Source of the DNA: Pseudomonas piscis
GTDB lineage: Bacteria; Pseudomonadota; Gammaproteobacteria; Pseudomonadales; Pseudomonadaceae
DNA: 64,000 nucleotides
NCBI RefSeq assembly: GCF_009380155.1
Contig: NZ_WHUV01000001.1
Span: 1,736,001 to 1,800,000 of the forward strand
Direction: 5' to 3'
Of this stretch, positions 53,968 through 63,970 are shown piece by piece. The translations under genes and the position numbers were made by a program. The notes below the pieces were generated by a model that saw nothing but the letters and a program-made list of their open reading frames with translations, did not search any database and was not told the DNA's origin. Every line of letters starts with the position of its first letter. Within the stretch, counting starts at the first letter, position 1.

Positions 53968-55503
53968 ATGACTACCCCTCAGGTTTCACAGCAGCGGCCC
54001 GAAGACGAAAACTTGGGTGTTGGCGCGAATATGGCCTATGGCCTGCAACACGTGCTGACCATGTATGGCGGCATCGTTGCGGTGCCGCTGATCATCGGCC
54101 AGGCTGCCGGCCTGGCGCCGGCGGAAATCGGCCTGCTGGTCGCCGCCTCGTTGTTCGCCGGGGGGCTGGCCACGTTGCTGCAGACCCTGGGGGTGCCGTT
54201 CTTCGGCTGCCGCCTGCCGTTGGTGCAGGGGGTGTCCTTCGCGGGTGTGTCGACCATGGTGGCGATCGTCACCAGTGGCGGCGAGGGTGGTTTCCAGTCG
54301 GTGCTCGGCGCGGTGATCGCTGCATCCCTGATCGGGCTGCTGATCACCCCGGTGTTTTCCCGCATCACCAAGTTCTTCCCGCCCCTGGTCACCGGTATCG
54401 TCATCACCACCATCGGCCTGACGCTGATGCCCGTGGCGGCGCGTTGGGCCATGGGCGGCAATAGCCGTTCGGCGGATTTTGGCAGCATGTCGAACATCGG
54501 TCTGGCTGCTGTCACCCTGGTCCTGGTGCTGCTGCTGAGCAAGGTCGGCAGTGCGGCGATCTCTCGACTCTCGATTCTCCTGGCGATGGTCATCGGCACC
54601 GTGGTCGCGGTGTTCCTGGGCATGGCTGACTTTTCCGGAGTGACCCAGGGGCCGATGTTCGGCTTGCCCACGCCGTTCCATTTCGGCATGCCGACCTTCC
54701 ATCTCGCGGCGATCCTGTCGATGTGCATCGTGGTCATGGTGACCCTGGTGGAAACCTCGGCGGATATCCTCGCAGTAGGGGAGATCATCCATACCAAGGT
54801 CGACTCCAAGCGCCTGGGCAATGGCCTGCGGGCCGACATGCTGTCGAGCATGATCGCGCCGATCTTCGGTTCCTTCACCCAGAGCGCCTTCGCCCAGAAC
54901 GTCGGGCTGGTAGCGGTCACCGGGATCAAGAGTCGCTTCGTGGTGGCCACCGGTGGCCTGTTCCTGGTGATCCTCGGCCTGTTGCCGTTCATGGGGCGGG
55001 TCATCGCCGCCGTACCGACCTCGGTGCTTGGCGGGGCCGGCATCGTGCTGTTCGGCACCGTGGCCGCCAGTGGTATCCGCACCTTGTCCAAGGTCGACTA
55101 CCGCAACAACATGAACCTGATCATCGTCGCTACCTCCATCGGCTTCGGCATGATCCCCATTGCCGCACCGAGCTTCTATGATCATTTCCCCAGCTGGTTC
55201 GCAACGATATTCCACTCGGGCATCAGTTCCTCGGCGATCATGGCGATCCTGCTGAACCTGGCGTTCAACCATTTCACCACTGGCAACTCGGACCAGCAGT
55301 CGGTGTTCGTCGCCGGTACCGAGCGCAGCCTGCGCTTCCAGGACATCGCCGGCCTGCGGGAGGGGGACTATTTCAGCGGGGGCAAGCTGCATGATGCCGA
55401 GGGCAAGGAAGTACCGCTGCTGGCCGATGGTCCGGCGGTCGGGGCGGAAGGCGAAGCGACGCCACCCAGCCATGTTCGTGGCAGCGTCGAAACCACCCAT
55501 TGA
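53968..55503 (+). CDS. NCS2 purine (xanthine/urate-type) permease
   Basis: A 511-residue inner-membrane carrier with about 14 helices. NCS2 features are GLQHVLTMYGGIVAVPLI at the start, the QGVSFAGVSTM segment, VSLVETSADI-type MVTLVETSADILAVGEI, and AFAQNVGLVAVTGIKSRFVV. The conserved E in LVETSAD and N in QNVG are the substrate residues of the xanthine/uric-acid branch; uracil is less likely. The C-terminal tail is hydrophilic and longer than in E. coli XanQ. It has its own promoter region with two operators, and a terminator follows. Exact substrate is inferred. Confidence 0.88.
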   Translation: MTTPQVSQQRPEDENLGVGANMAYGLQHVLTMYGGIVAVPLIIGQAAGLAPAEIGLLVAASLFAGGLATLLQTLGVPFFGCRLPLVQGVSFAGVSTMVAIVTSGGEGGFQSVLGAVIAASLIGLLITPVFSRITKFFPPLVTGIVITTIGLTLMPVAARWAMGGNSRSADFGSMSNIGLAAVTLVLVLLLSKVGSAAISRLSILLAMVIGTVVAVFLGMADFSGVTQGPMFGLPTPFHFGMPTFHLAAILSMCIVVMVTLVETSADILAVGEIIHTKVDSKRLGNGLRADMLSSMIAPIFGSFTQSAFAQNVGLVAVTGIKSRFVVATGGLFLVILGLLPFMGRVIAAVPTSVLGGAGIVLFGTVAASGIRTLSKVDYRNNMNLIIVATSIGFGMIPIAAPSFYDHFPSWFATIFHSGISSSAIMAILLNLAFNHFTTGNSDQQSVFVAGTERSLRFQDIAGLREGDYFSGGKLHDAEGKEVPLLADGPAVGAEGEATPPSHVRGSVETTH

Positions 55504-55524
55504 GTGGCTCCGTGGTTACTGACG

Positions 55525-55548
55525 ACCGGCGCCCAGGCGCCGGTTTTT
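55525..55548 (+). terminator. Rho-independent terminator after the purine permease
   Basis: Stem ACCGGCGCC / GGCGCCGGT with a very small centre (CA) and TTTTT. It starts 22 bases after the stop and faces the convergent secreted-protein gene. Confidence 0.82.
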
Positions 55549-55550
55549 GC

Positions 55551-56132
55551 TTATTCCAGGTTCTCCAGGGGCGCCAGGGCCTGGAGGACCTCGGGGTCGT
55601 CCTTGTATTGCTGGCGCAGTGTCGCCAGTTGGCGATCCACGCCGGTGCAGCTCTCCTTCACCGCCTTTTCAAGCTCGGCCCGGCGCTCGGCGTCATAAGG
55701 CTCCTCGCCGGCGAAGTGCTGGCATTCCTCGTGGCGCTGGATCAGGGCGCTGGCGTCGGCCGGCAGTTGAGCGCCGCCGTAGTGCCCTCCCAGTTTCAGG
55801 CGCTGTTCCTCGACCCAGCCGCTGTAGTCCTCCCCATCCTTGGCGATGTACATGACCTGGGCCCAACCGTCCTCGGTGGCGGCGTACACCGTCAGGCCGT
55901 CGCCGGGAATCACGAACAGCTTCTTGTCCATGCAGGCCGCGTGCGGGGCGCTGTGAAAATGCAGGCGCCCGGTGCCGATCACCTTGGCCTCCAGGGGCGG
56001 GCGATAGTCGCCGGCTTCCCGGGCGGCTTTTTCGCCCAGGGCGGCGCAGTCCACCGCAGGTTCGGCCAGGGCTGGCAGGGATAAAGACAACAGCAGGCCG
56101 CACAGCGGCAGGAGGCGCAGGGTTCGGTCCAT
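55551..56132 (-). CDS. Secreted hypothetical protein
   Basis: A 193-residue exported protein with a signal peptide ending in LSLPALA. The mature part holds FHSAPHAACMDKKLFVIPGDGLTVYAATEDGWAQVMYI, an SH3-like beta-rich region, then a charged helical tail with CQHFAGEEPYDAERRAELEKAVKESC that has paired Cys, possibly a disulfide. I do not recognise a named family. The ATG at 56132 is chosen because it opens the signal peptide; ATG 56147 is possible. It lies between the permease and an MFS gene on the minus strand. Confidence 0.7.
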   Translation of the reverse strand: MDRTLRLLPLCGLLLSLSLPALAEPAVDCAALGEKAAREAGDYRPPLEAKVIGTGRLHFHSAPHAACMDKKLFVIPGDGLTVYAATEDGWAQVMYIAKDGEDYSGWVEEQRLKLGGHYGGAQLPADASALIQRHEECQHFAGEEPYDAERRAELEKAVKESCTGVDRQLATLRQQYKDDPEVLQALAPLENLE

Positions 56133-56221
56133 CGCAAAGGTGTCCATGGGCGGGGAGGGAGGGGTGATGGTAATGACAAAGACGCGACCTGTGAATGATC
56201 ACTGGCCGCGCCCGCAGATGC

Positions 56222-57376
56222 TTATTGTGCGACCTTGAACTGGCCCTGCCGCACTAGGGACAGGGCGAACAGCACCACGATGGCGGCGGCTGCCGATAGG
56301 GTCAGGGGCAGACCGTAGCTGCCGCCGCCCATGGCCGCGCCGCTGAGCAGCGGTCCGAGCAGGCTGCCGATGCCCCAGAGCAGGCCGGCGCTGGCGTTGG
56401 CGGTGACCAGGTCCGGGCCGCTGAAGGACTGCCCGATCAGGACGATCGCCAGGGTGTAGATGCCGCCCGCCGCGGCCCCGAGGATCACCAGGCTCGGCCA
56501 GAGCAGGCCGGGGGTTTGCATCAACACCGGCAGGCCCAGGCCGATCAGCAGCGAGATGATGCCGCATCCCAGGTAGATACCGGGGCGTCCGAGCTTGTCC
56601 GAGAGCCAGCCCAGGGGGAATTGGAACGCCGTGTCGCCCAGGAGAATGACGGTCACCATCAGGGCGGCGAGCTTGATGCTGTAGCCATGGTCGGCGGCAT
56701 AGACCGGGAATAGCGAGAGCACCATGCTGTCGAAGAAGGCGAAGAACAGGATGCCCACGCACAGTGCCGGGGCGACGCGGATGAAGCCCAGTACCGAGAA
56801 GGTCCGGCTTTCGGCGTGGGGGCTCGGGGCATCTTCCCGGGGCAGGGTCAGCCAGACCACGGCGATGGCCAGCGCATAACCGATGGTGACGATGCCCAGC
56901 ACGGCCGGTCCTTCGGTGCCCAGTACCGACACCAGGCCCGGTCCCAGCAGCTGGAAAAAGGTGAAGCAGGTGGTATAGACCGCCACCAGGCGCCCACGGC
57001 TGCTGTCTTCGGCCATCTCATTGACCCAGGTTTCCCCGAGGATAATGATCAGCCCGGCGCCCAGGCCCATGCCGATACGCGCCAGGCCCAGGCTGTAGAG
57101 ATCAAGGCCCGGCAACTCCAGGGCGGCCACGCTCAGGGCACAGAGGCTGAAGCACAGCAAGTAGATCTGGCGGCGGGTCAGGCGTTGGCACAGGACGTTG
57201 ACCAGGAAGGCCGAGAGCATCATGCCGGCGGCGGGCAGGGCCGACATGAGGCCGATCTGGTTGTTGGAGGCCCCGGCCTGGTACAGGCGCAGGGCCAGGA
57301 TCGGCACGCTGGAGCCGATGCTCAGGCCGACGATGGAGATGCCCAGGATCAGGGCGGCTAACAAGGCTTTGTTCAT
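56222..57376 (-). CDS. MFS transporter (YcaD-like)
   Basis: A 384-residue protein with twelve predicted helices and the compact size of small drug/metabolite MFS carriers. The N-terminus LLAALILGISIVGLSIGSSVPILALRLYQAGASNNQIGLM and LARIGMGLGAGLIIILGETWVNEMAEDSSRGRLVAVYT are the YcaD-type signature; GWLSDKLGRPGIYLG is the second-half motif A. Substrate unknown. It is transcribed toward the secreted-protein gene, 89 bases away, and may be co-transcribed. Confidence 0.8.
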   Translation of the reverse strand: MNKALLAALILGISIVGLSIGSSVPILALRLYQAGASNNQIGLMSALPAAGMMLSAFLVNVLCQRLTRRQIYLLCFSLCALSVAALELPGLDLYSLGLARIGMGLGAGLIIILGETWVNEMAEDSSRGRLVAVYTTCFTFFQLLGPGLVSVLGTEGPAVLGIVTIGYALAIAVVWLTLPREDAPSPHAESRTFSVLGFIRVAPALCVGILFFAFFDSMVLSLFPVYAADHGYSIKLAALMVTVILLGDTAFQFPLGWLSDKLGRPGIYLGCGIISLLIGLGLPVLMQTPGLLWPSLVILGAAAGGIYTLAIVLIGQSFSGPDLVTANASAGLLWGIGSLLGPLLSGAAMGGGSYGLPLTLSAAAAIVVLFALSLVRQGQFKVAQ

Positions 57377-57946
57377 TGCTCGAGACCTGCACCCGGATTT
57401 CCAGGTGCCTAGATGAAGTAAAGAGGCGCAGTCATGCGTCGTGACGCCGGCGGCGGTGCAGACGATTGCCGGACGAACCCTGGTGGCGCGCGCAGGTCTT
57501 GGGGCAAGCGAGTTGTTTTCAGGTCGCTTGCGCCAGGTTCGGATCGCAGGGGGTTACGGGTGCCGGGGCAGTCGCGGTCAGCGCAGGCCTTGGGGCGGAG
57601 AGAAGGTGAAGGCGAACAGCACGCTGCGACGCCGACGATTGATCGCGCAGTCATGCTGGACAATGGCCAGGCTGGCCGAAGGGGAGTTAGAGGAAGAACT
57701 GCACGCTAACTGTGCTGGCACGGACATCATTGTCTGACTGGTTGGAAAAAGAGGCGCACAGCCTACGTCAGGCCCTTGCGCCAAAGCAACCAGGCATGTG
57801 CATGGGGTTTTCAGGGATATACGAATAGCTTGGCCGCATGCCTGGCTGGCATGCGGAGGAGATATCTGAGGGGATATTGCTTGAGCCGATTTGCCTGAGG
57901 AGCAGGGCGCTCTTCGTGGATTGCGTGGCAAATCAGTCTTGGAAGA
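57377..57946. other. Gene-free stretch between the MFS gene and tRNA-Asn
   Basis: 570 bases with no ORF of protein-like composition. Open frames there (for example 57434-57709 plus) are Arg/Gly-rich and have no ribosome-binding site. The part near 57800-57900 has GGCATGCCTGGCTGGCATGC-type dyads and AT-richer sequence. I see no terminator of the usual form and no tRNA other than tRNA-Asn. Confidence 0.5.
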
Positions 57947-58022
<76 letters not shown>

Positions 58023-58031
58023 ATGCGCCGT

Positions 58032-58059
58032 ATCTTACTGATTCAAAAAGGGAAGTCAA
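58032..58059 (-). promoter_or_regulatory. Promoter of tRNA-Asn
   Basis: TTGACT (58054-58059) and TAAGAT (58032-58037) with 16 bp between, followed by GC-rich sequence before the tRNA. TAAGAT also occurs at the tRNA-Ala promoter. Confidence 0.75.
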
Positions 58060-58109
58060 GCGCTTGAAGAAAAAAGGCGAATTTTTCTTCCGGTGTGCAG
58101 ACGTTGCCC

Positions 58110-58307
58110 TCAGCCACCGAAGGTCAAGGTGCCAAGCATCAGCCTGGCCATCAGCGCATTGGCCGCCAGTTGCACCAGCCACAACGCCAGGCCCCCGAGG
58201 AATACGCCCAGGGCGATCTGCAGCACCAGGCTTTTTTCGCGTTTCTGCGAGCGGGGCAGGTAATGTTCGGGGTCGTCGCGTTCGGCCCGCAGGTCATCGT
58301 TTTTCAT
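58110..58307 (-). CDS. Small single-helix membrane protein
   Basis: A 65-residue protein with a charged N-terminal 27 residues (MKNDDLRAERDDPEHYLP...) followed by one helix at about 28-52 (VLQIALGVFLGGLALWLVQLAANAL). GAGAACC-type purines precede the ATG. The gene lies directly upstream of the tRNA-Asn promoter on the same strand. The charge pattern and clean membrane helix suggest a real protein, but no family is recognised. Confidence 0.6.
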   Translation of the reverse strand: MKNDDLRAERDDPEHYLPRSQKREKSLVLQIALGVFLGGLALWLVQLAANALMARLMLGTLTFGG

Positions 58308-58375
58308 TGGCGGTTCTCGCTTGGCAAGACACGGTTTGAGTCTAGAGGGCGTGGGGGAGAATGTCGGGCGCCCAT

Positions 58376-58403
58376 GAAAAAGGGGAAGCCGTGGCTTCCC
58401 CTC
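58376..58403 (-). terminator. Rho-independent terminator after the aminotransferase gene
   Basis: On the minus strand a stem AGGGGAAGCC / GGCTTCCCCT is followed by TTTTTC. It lies about 25 bases after the aminotransferase stop. Confidence 0.85.
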
Positions 58404-58428
58404 TTGTTCACAGGCTACCGGCAGTGGC

Positions 58429-59625
58429 TCAGATCACCTGGAGGATGGCCTTGGTCACCGCGCCGATATTGCTCTGGTTCAGCGCGGCAACGCAGATGCG
58501 GCCGGTGTCCAGGGCATAGATGCCGAACTCGTTGCGCAGCCGGCCCACTTGCTCGGCGCTCAGGCCGGAGTAGGAGAACATGCCGCGTTGGCGGCCAACG
58601 AAGCTGAAGTCGTGCTGTGGGGCGCCCTTGGCCAGCAGGTCGACCATCTGGGTGCGCATGCCGCGAATCCGCAGGCGCATTTCCGCCAGTTCCTGCTCCC
58701 ACTGGGCACGCAGTTCCGGGTTGTTGAGCACCGCCGCGACGATGGTGGCGCCATGGGTCGGCGGGTTGGAGTAGTTGGTGCGGATCACGCGCTTGACCTG
58801 GGACAGCACGCGGGCGCTTTCTTCCTTCGAGCTGCTGATGATGGACAGAGCGCCGACACGCTCGCCGTACAGCGAGAACGACTTGGAGAAAGAGCTGGAA
58901 ACGAAGAAGGTCAGGCCCGAGTCGGCGAACAGGCGGACAGCGGCGGCATCTTCGTCGATGCCATCGCCGAAGCCCTGGTAGGCCATGTCCAGGAACGGCA
59001 CCAGGTTCTTGGCCTTGACCACTTCCAGGACGTTCTTCCAGTCCTCGGGGCTCAGGTCGACGCCGGTCGGGTTGTGGCAGCAGGCGTGCAGGACCACGAT
59101 CGACTGCTCTGGCAGGGCGTTCAGGTCTTCCAGCAGGCCGGTACGGTTCACATCATGGGTGGCCGCGTCGTAGTAGCGGTAGTTCTGCACCGCAAAACCC
59201 GCGGTCTCGAACAGCGCGCGATGGTTCTCCCAGCTCGGGTCGCTGATGGCGACCACGGCATTGGGCAGCAGTTGCTTGAGGAAGTCGGCACCGATCTTCA
59301 GGGCGCCAGTGCCGCCGACGGCCTGGGTGGTGACTACGCGGCCAGCGGCCAGCAGTGGCGAGTCGGCACCGAACAGCAGCTTCTGTACCGCCTGGTCGTA
59401 GGCGGCGATGCCGTCGATCGGCAGGTAGCCACGGGAGGCATGCTGGGCTGCGCGGATCGTCTCGGCTTCGACAACGGCGCGCAGGAGTGGAATGCGTCCC
59501 TCCTCATTGCAGTACACGCCCACCCCAAGGTTGACCTTGTCGGTACGGGTGTCGGCGTTGAATGCTTCGTTGAGGCCCAGGATTGGATCGCGTGGTGCCA
59601 TTTCGACAGCGGAGAACAGGCTCAT
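58429..59625 (-). CDS. Aromatic/aspartate aminotransferase
   Basis: A 398-residue PLP enzyme of aminotransferase class I (AspC/TyrB). MSLFSAVEMAPRDPILGLNEAFNAD is the family start, GYLPIDG and HACCHNPTGVD bind substrate and cofactor, and the Schiff-base Lys is in SSSFSKSFSLYGERVG. R-containing terminal RICVAALNQSN is also standard. It most likely makes Phe/Tyr and/or Asp. The gene is divergent from uvrB. ATG 59625 is chosen by family length. Confidence 0.92.
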   Translation of the reverse strand: MSLFSAVEMAPRDPILGLNEAFNADTRTDKVNLGVGVYCNEEGRIPLLRAVVEAETIRAAQHASRGYLPIDGIAAYDQAVQKLLFGADSPLLAAGRVVTTQAVGGTGALKIGADFLKQLLPNAVVAISDPSWENHRALFETAGFAVQNYRYYDAATHDVNRTGLLEDLNALPEQSIVVLHACCHNPTGVDLSPEDWKNVLEVVKAKNLVPFLDMAYQGFGDGIDEDAAAVRLFADSGLTFFVSSSFSKSFSLYGERVGALSIISSSKEESARVLSQVKRVIRTNYSNPPTHGATIVAAVLNNPELRAQWEQELAEMRLRIRGMRTQMVDLLAKGAPQHDFSFVGRQRGMFSYSGLSAEQVGRLRNEFGIYALDTGRICVAALNQSNIGAVTKAILQVI

Positions 59626-59961
59626 TTTACGGCGGCTCTGAATGGAGTGTGGAGGGACGTGTCGCGCTCCAGCCGAATGCACTAGAGCGGTGCACAAACG
59701 GGGAGCTAGTATAGAGGCCATCATCGCGGCGGGCGACAGGCTATTAGCCTTTTGCGACAAGTTTTTCAGGTTATTTTCTGACCGTTAGTCTTATTGCAAC
59801 ATTCGGCGTGTTAGCGGGTGTAAGACCTTTACCTTGAAAGCTGTGGGATTTGGCTCCACATTCTGAATATTCCCGTTTTCTTTCCTCGACGACCTGGGTC
59901 GTACGTGGTCTTTCCCATTGCTGTCCGGTCGCGCCGCGCAGGATGATTCCAGAGGTAGGTT
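59626..59961. other. Intergenic region between divergent aminotransferase and uvrB
   Basis: 336 bases. It has AT-rich parts such as TTATTTTCTGACCG and CTTATTGCAAC near 59770-59800 suited to promoters. No LexA box of CTGT-N8-ACAG form is seen here, so uvrB does not look SOS-controlled through this core motif. No RNA gene recognised. Confidence 0.45.
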
Positions 59962-61977
59962 ATGTCTGAGTTCCAGCTCGTTACCCGTTTCCAGCCTGCC
60001 GGCGACCAGCCGGAGGCCATCCGCCTGATGGTCGAAGGCATCGAGGCCGGCCTGGCGCACCAGACCCTGCTCGGTGTGACCGGTTCAGGCAAGACCTTCA
60101 GCATCGCCAACGTCATCCAGCAAGTGCAGCGGCCGACCCTGGTACTGGCCCCGAACAAGACCCTGGCGGCGCAGTTGTACGGCGAGTTCAAGGCGTTTTT
60201 CCCGAACAACGCAGTGGAGTACTTCGTTTCCTACTACGACTACTACCAGCCCGAAGCCTATGTGCCGTCCTCCGATACCTTCATCGAGAAGGACGCCTCG
60301 ATCAACGACCATATCGAGCAGATGCGCCTGTCGGCGACCAAGGCGTTGCTGGAGCGCAAGGACGCGATCATCGTCACCACGGTGTCCTGCATCTATGGCC
60401 TGGGCAGCCCCGAAACCTACCTGAAGATGGTCTTGCACGTGGATCGCGGCGACAAGCTCGACCAGCGTGCCTTGCTGCGGCGCCTGGCGGACCTGCAATA
60501 CACCCGCAACGACATGGACTTCGCCCGCGCGACCTTCCGGGTCCGCGGCGACGTGATCGATATCTACCCGGCGGAATCCGACCTGGAGGCGATCCGCATC
60601 GAGTTGTTCGACGACGAAGTGGAAAGCATCAGTGCCTTCGACCCGTTGACCGGCGAGGTGATCCGCAAGCTGCCACGCTTCACCTTCTATCCCAAGAGCC
60701 ACTACGTGACCCCGCGCGAGACCCTGCTGGAGGCCGTCGATGGAATCAAGGAGGAGCTGCAGGAGCGCCTGGAGTACCTGCGTTCCAACAACAAGCTGGT
60801 GGAAGCCCAGCGCCTGGAGCAGCGCACTCGCTTCGACCTGGAGATGATCCTCGAGCTGGGCTACTGCAATGGTATCGAAAACTACTCGCGCTACCTGTCC
60901 GGGCGTCCGGCCGGGGCGCCGCCGCCGACCCTGTATGACTACCTGCCGCCCGATGCCCTGTTGGTGATCGACGAGTCCCATGTCAGCGTGCCCCAGGTCG
61001 GCGCGATGTATAAGGGCGATCGTTCGCGCAAGGAAACCCTGGTGGAATATGGCTTCCGCCTGCCTTCGGCGCTGGATAACCGGCCGATGCGCTTCGACGA
61101 ATGGGAGGGCGTCAGCCCGCAGACCATCTTCGTCTCCGCCACTCCCGGCAACTACGAGGCCGAGCACGCCGGCCGGGTGGTGGAGCAGGTGGTACGCCCC
61201 ACCGGCCTGGTGGACCCCCTGGTGGAGGTGCGCCCGGCGTTGACCCAGGTCGACGACCTGCTGTCGGAAATCACCAAGCGCGTGGCCCTGGAGGAGCGGG
61301 TGCTGGTGACCACGCTGACCAAGCGCATGGCCGAGGATCTCACCGACTACCTGGCTGACCACGGCGTCCGTGTGCGCTACCTGCACTCGGACATCGATAC
61401 CGTGGAGCGGGTGGAGATCATCCGCGACCTGCGGCTGGGGACTTTCGACGTGCTGGTGGGGATCAACCTGCTGCGCGAAGGCCTGGACATGCCCGAGGTG
61501 TCGCTGGTGGCGATCCTCGATGCCGACAAAGAAGGTTTCCTGCGCTCCGAGCGCTCGCTGATCCAGACCATCGGTCGCGCTGCGCGTAACCTCAATGGCA
61601 AGGCGATCCTCTACGCCGACAACATCACCGGCTCCATGCAGCGCGCCATTGGCGAGACCGAGCGCCGGCGCGACAAGCAACTGGCTTTCAACCAGGCCAA
61701 TGGCATCACCCCAAAGGGGGTGGTCAAGGACATCACCGACATCATGGAAGGTGCCACCGTGCCCGGTTCGCGCAGCAAGAAGCGCAAGGGCATGGCCAAG
61801 GCCGCGGAGGAGAGCGCTCGCTACGAAAACGAGCTGCGTTCGCCGAGCGAGATCACCAAACGCATCCGCCAGCTCGAGGAAAAGATGTACCAGTTGGCCC
61901 GGGACCTGGAGTTCGAGGCGGCAGCCCAGCTGCGGGACGAGATCGGCAAGCTGCGTGAGCGCTTGCTCAACGTCTGA
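59962..61977 (+). CDS. uvrB: Excinuclease ABC subunit B
   Basis: A full-length 671-residue UvrB, the damage-verifying helicase of nucleotide excision repair. Walker [10 protein letters not shown], the beta-hairpin region [24 protein letters not shown] at [12 protein letters not shown], the C-terminal helicase half with [17 protein letters not shown] and TIGRAARN, and the UvrC-binding tail [24 protein letters not shown] are all present. It is followed by gltX after a hairpin. Confidence 0.98.
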   Translation: MSEFQLVTRFQPAGDQPEAIRLMVEGIEAGLAHQTLLGVTGSGKTFSIANVIQQVQRPTLVLAPNKTLAAQLYGEFKAFFPNNAVEYFVSYYDYYQPEAYVPSSDTFIEKDASINDHIEQMRLSATKALLERKDAIIVTTVSCIYGLGSPETYLKMVLHVDRGDKLDQRALLRRLADLQYTRNDMDFARATFRVRGDVIDIYPAESDLEAIRIELFDDEVESISAFDPLTGEVIRKLPRFTFYPKSHYVTPRETLLEAVDGIKEELQERLEYLRSNNKLVEAQRLEQRTRFDLEMILELGYCNGIENYSRYLSGRPAGAPPPTLYDYLPPDALLVIDESHVSVPQVGAMYKGDRSRKETLVEYGFRLPSALDNRPMRFDEWEGVSPQTIFVSATPGNYEAEHAGRVVEQVVRPTGLVDPLVEVRPALTQVDDLLSEITKRVALEERVLVTTLTKRMAEDLTDYLADHGVRVRYLHSDIDTVERVEIIRDLRLGTFDVLVGINLLREGLDMPEVSLVAILDADKEGFLRSERSLIQTIGRAARNLNGKAILYADNITGSMQRAIGETERRRDKQLAFNQANGITPKGVVKDITDIMEGATVPGSRSKKRKGMAKAAEESARYENELRSPSEITKRIRQLEEKMYQLARDLEFEAAAQLRDEIGKLRERLLNV

Positions 61978-61984
61978 GCGGTGC

Positions 61985-62012
61985 GCGCCCCATGGCAGCG
62001 GCCATGGGGCGC
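61985..62012 (+). terminator. Strong hairpin between uvrB and gltX
   Basis: A perfect 12-bp stem GCGCCCCATGGC / GCCATGGGGCGC with loop AGCG, 7 bases after the uvrB stop. No T run follows, so it may be an attenuating or RNA-stabilising hairpin rather than a true terminator. Confidence 0.35.
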
Positions 62013-62132
62013 GATCGCCCGTAACCGTGACCTGGGCTTAAATGCCCTCCTTACTGGAGCGCGCCTGGTATCGCCTGTTACCATTCGCCCCTTGTTTGTT
62101 CCTTAGCTTTTCTATTCTTTCCGAGACATGCC

Positions 62133-63614
62133 ATGACCACCGTCCGTACGCGCATCGCGCCATCGCCTACCGGGGATCCCCACGTAGGTACTGCTTATAT
62201 CGCTTTGTTCAACTATTGCTTTGCCAAGCAGCACGGCGGTGAGTTCATCCTGCGTATCGAAGACACCGACCAACTGCGTTCCACTCGCGAGTCCGAACAG
62301 CAGATCTTCGATGCCTTGCGCTGGCTGGGGATCAACTGGAGCGAAGGCCCGGATGTCGGCGGTCCCCATGGCCCGTATCGCCAGAGCGAACGTGGCGATA
62401 TCTACCAGAAGTACGTCCAGCAACTGGTGGACATGGGGCACGCGTTCCCATGCTTCTGTACCGCCGAGGAACTGGACCAGATGCGTGCCGAGCAGATGGC
62501 CCGCGGCGAAACCCCGCGCTACGACGGGCGCGCATTGTTGCTGTCCAAGGAAGAAGTGGCCGAGCGCCTGGCGGCCGGTGAGCCCCATGTGATCCGCATG
62601 AAGGTGCCCAGCGAAGGCGTCTGCGTGGTACCGGACATGTTGCGTGGCGATGTCGAGATCCCGTGGGATCGCATGGACATGCAGGTCCTGATGAAGACCG
62701 ATGGCTTGCCGACCTACTTCCTGGCCAACGTGGTCGACGATCACTTGATGGGCATCACCCACGTGCTGCGTGGCGAAGAATGGCTGCCGTCGGCGCCGAA
62801 ACTGATCCTGCTTTACGAGTACTTCGGCTGGGAGCAACCGCAGTTGTGCTACATGCCGCTGCTGCGTAACCCGGACAAGAGCAAGCTGTCCAAGCGCAAG
62901 AACCCGACTTCGGTGACCTTCTACGAGCGCATGGGCTTCATGCCCGAGGCCATGCTCAACTACCTGGGGCGCATGGGCTGGTCGATGCCGGACGAGCGCG
63001 AGAAGTTCTCGTTGCAGGAAATGGTCGACAACTTCGACCTGTCGCGGGTCTCCCTGGGCGGGCCGATCTTCGATATCGAGAAACTGTCCTGGCTCAACGG
63101 TCAGTGGCTGCGTGACCTGCCGGTGGAGGAGTTCGCCACTCGCGTGCAGAAGTGGGCGTTCAACAGCGACTACATGATGAAGATCGCCCCCCATGTCCAG
63201 GGTCGGGTCGAAACCTTCAGCCAGATCGCGCCGCTGGCCGGTTTCTTCTTCGCTGGTGGAGTCACTCCGGATGCCAAGCTGTTCGAATCCAAGAAGCTGT
63301 CGGGCGATCAGGTGCGCCAGCTGATGCAGCTGATCCTGTGGAAGCTCGAAAGCCTGCGCCAGTGGGAAAAGGACAGCATCACCGCGACTATCCAGGCCGT
63401 GGTCGAATCCCTGGAGCTGAAGCTGCGCGATGCCATGCCGCTGATGTTCGCCGCCATCACCGGCCAGGCCAGTTCGGTGTCGGTGCTCGATGCCATGGAA
63501 ATCCTTGGTCCGGACCTGACTCGCTTCCGTCTGCGCCAGGCTATCGACCTGCTCGGTGGCGTGTCGAAGAAAGAGAACAAGGAGTGGGAAAAACTGCTGG
63601 GCGCCATCGCCTGA
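62133..63614 (+). CDS. gltX: Glutamyl-tRNA synthetase
   Basis: A 493-residue class I synthetase. HIGH-type motif is [18 protein letters not shown]-type motif is [10 protein letters not shown], and the C-terminal anticodon-binding part carries [24 protein letters not shown]. The [14 protein letters not shown] motif is also clear. No second gltX lies in this window, so discriminating versus non-discriminating status cannot be decided. tRNA-Ala follows as in P. aeruginosa. Confidence 0.96.
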   Translation: MTTVRTRIAPSPTGDPHVGTAYIALFNYCFAKQHGGEFILRIEDTDQLRSTRESEQQIFDALRWLGINWSEGPDVGGPHGPYRQSERGDIYQKYVQQLVDMGHAFPCFCTAEELDQMRAEQMARGETPRYDGRALLLSKEEVAERLAAGEPHVIRMKVPSEGVCVVPDMLRGDVEIPWDRMDMQVLMKTDGLPTYFLANVVDDHLMGITHVLRGEEWLPSAPKLILLYEYFGWEQPQLCYMPLLRNPDKSKLSKRKNPTSVTFYERMGFMPEAMLNYLGRMGWSMPDEREKFSLQEMVDNFDLSRVSLGGPIFDIEKLSWLNGQWLRDLPVEEFATRVQKWAFNSDYMMKIAPHVQGRVETFSQIAPLAGFFFAGGVTPDAKLFESKKLSGDQVRQLMQLILWKLESLRQWEKDSITATIQAVVESLELKLRDAMPLMFAAITGQASSVSVLDAMEILGPDLTRFRLRQAIDLLGGVSKKENKEWEKLLGAIA

Positions 63615-63844
63615 GACGGCGTGGTGCCGCAGTAGTGCTGCCAGGAGCGGCGAGCTTTTCGACTACGCTTGAATCTCTGGCGTCAGGCGAATTGGTTGCC
63701 GCGACCGGCAATTCTCCAGGCTTGGCTCGACTCTTTTGCGGGAGTCGGCACAAGTCGGGAAGGGCGCAAAAGCCCGGTTTTTCAGGGCGGGCCGGTAAGT
63801 GATTGTTATCCCGGCAAATTTTTTTGCAAAAAGCTGAAAAAAAA

Positions 63845-63873
63845 TTGACAGCTTTGCGAACGCCCCTTAAGAT
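63845..63873 (+). promoter_or_regulatory. Promoter of tRNA-Ala
   Basis: TTGACA (63845-63850), 17 bp, TAAGAT (63868-63873), then a GC-rich TCGCCCC discriminator before the tRNA at 63895. Confidence 0.87.
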
Positions 63874-63894
63874 TCGCCCCGTCCTCACCGACGA

Positions 63895-63970
<76 letters not shown>

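Noticed and set aside
57434..57709. Small plus-strand ORF in the gap before tRNA-Asn
   Set aside because: Arg/Gly-rich composition, no ribosome-binding site, and an overlapping frame is equally open.
59761..59961. SOS box upstream of uvrB
   Set aside because: The nearest dyad, around CTGTGGGATTTGGCTCCACA, does not fit CTGT-N8-ACAG.
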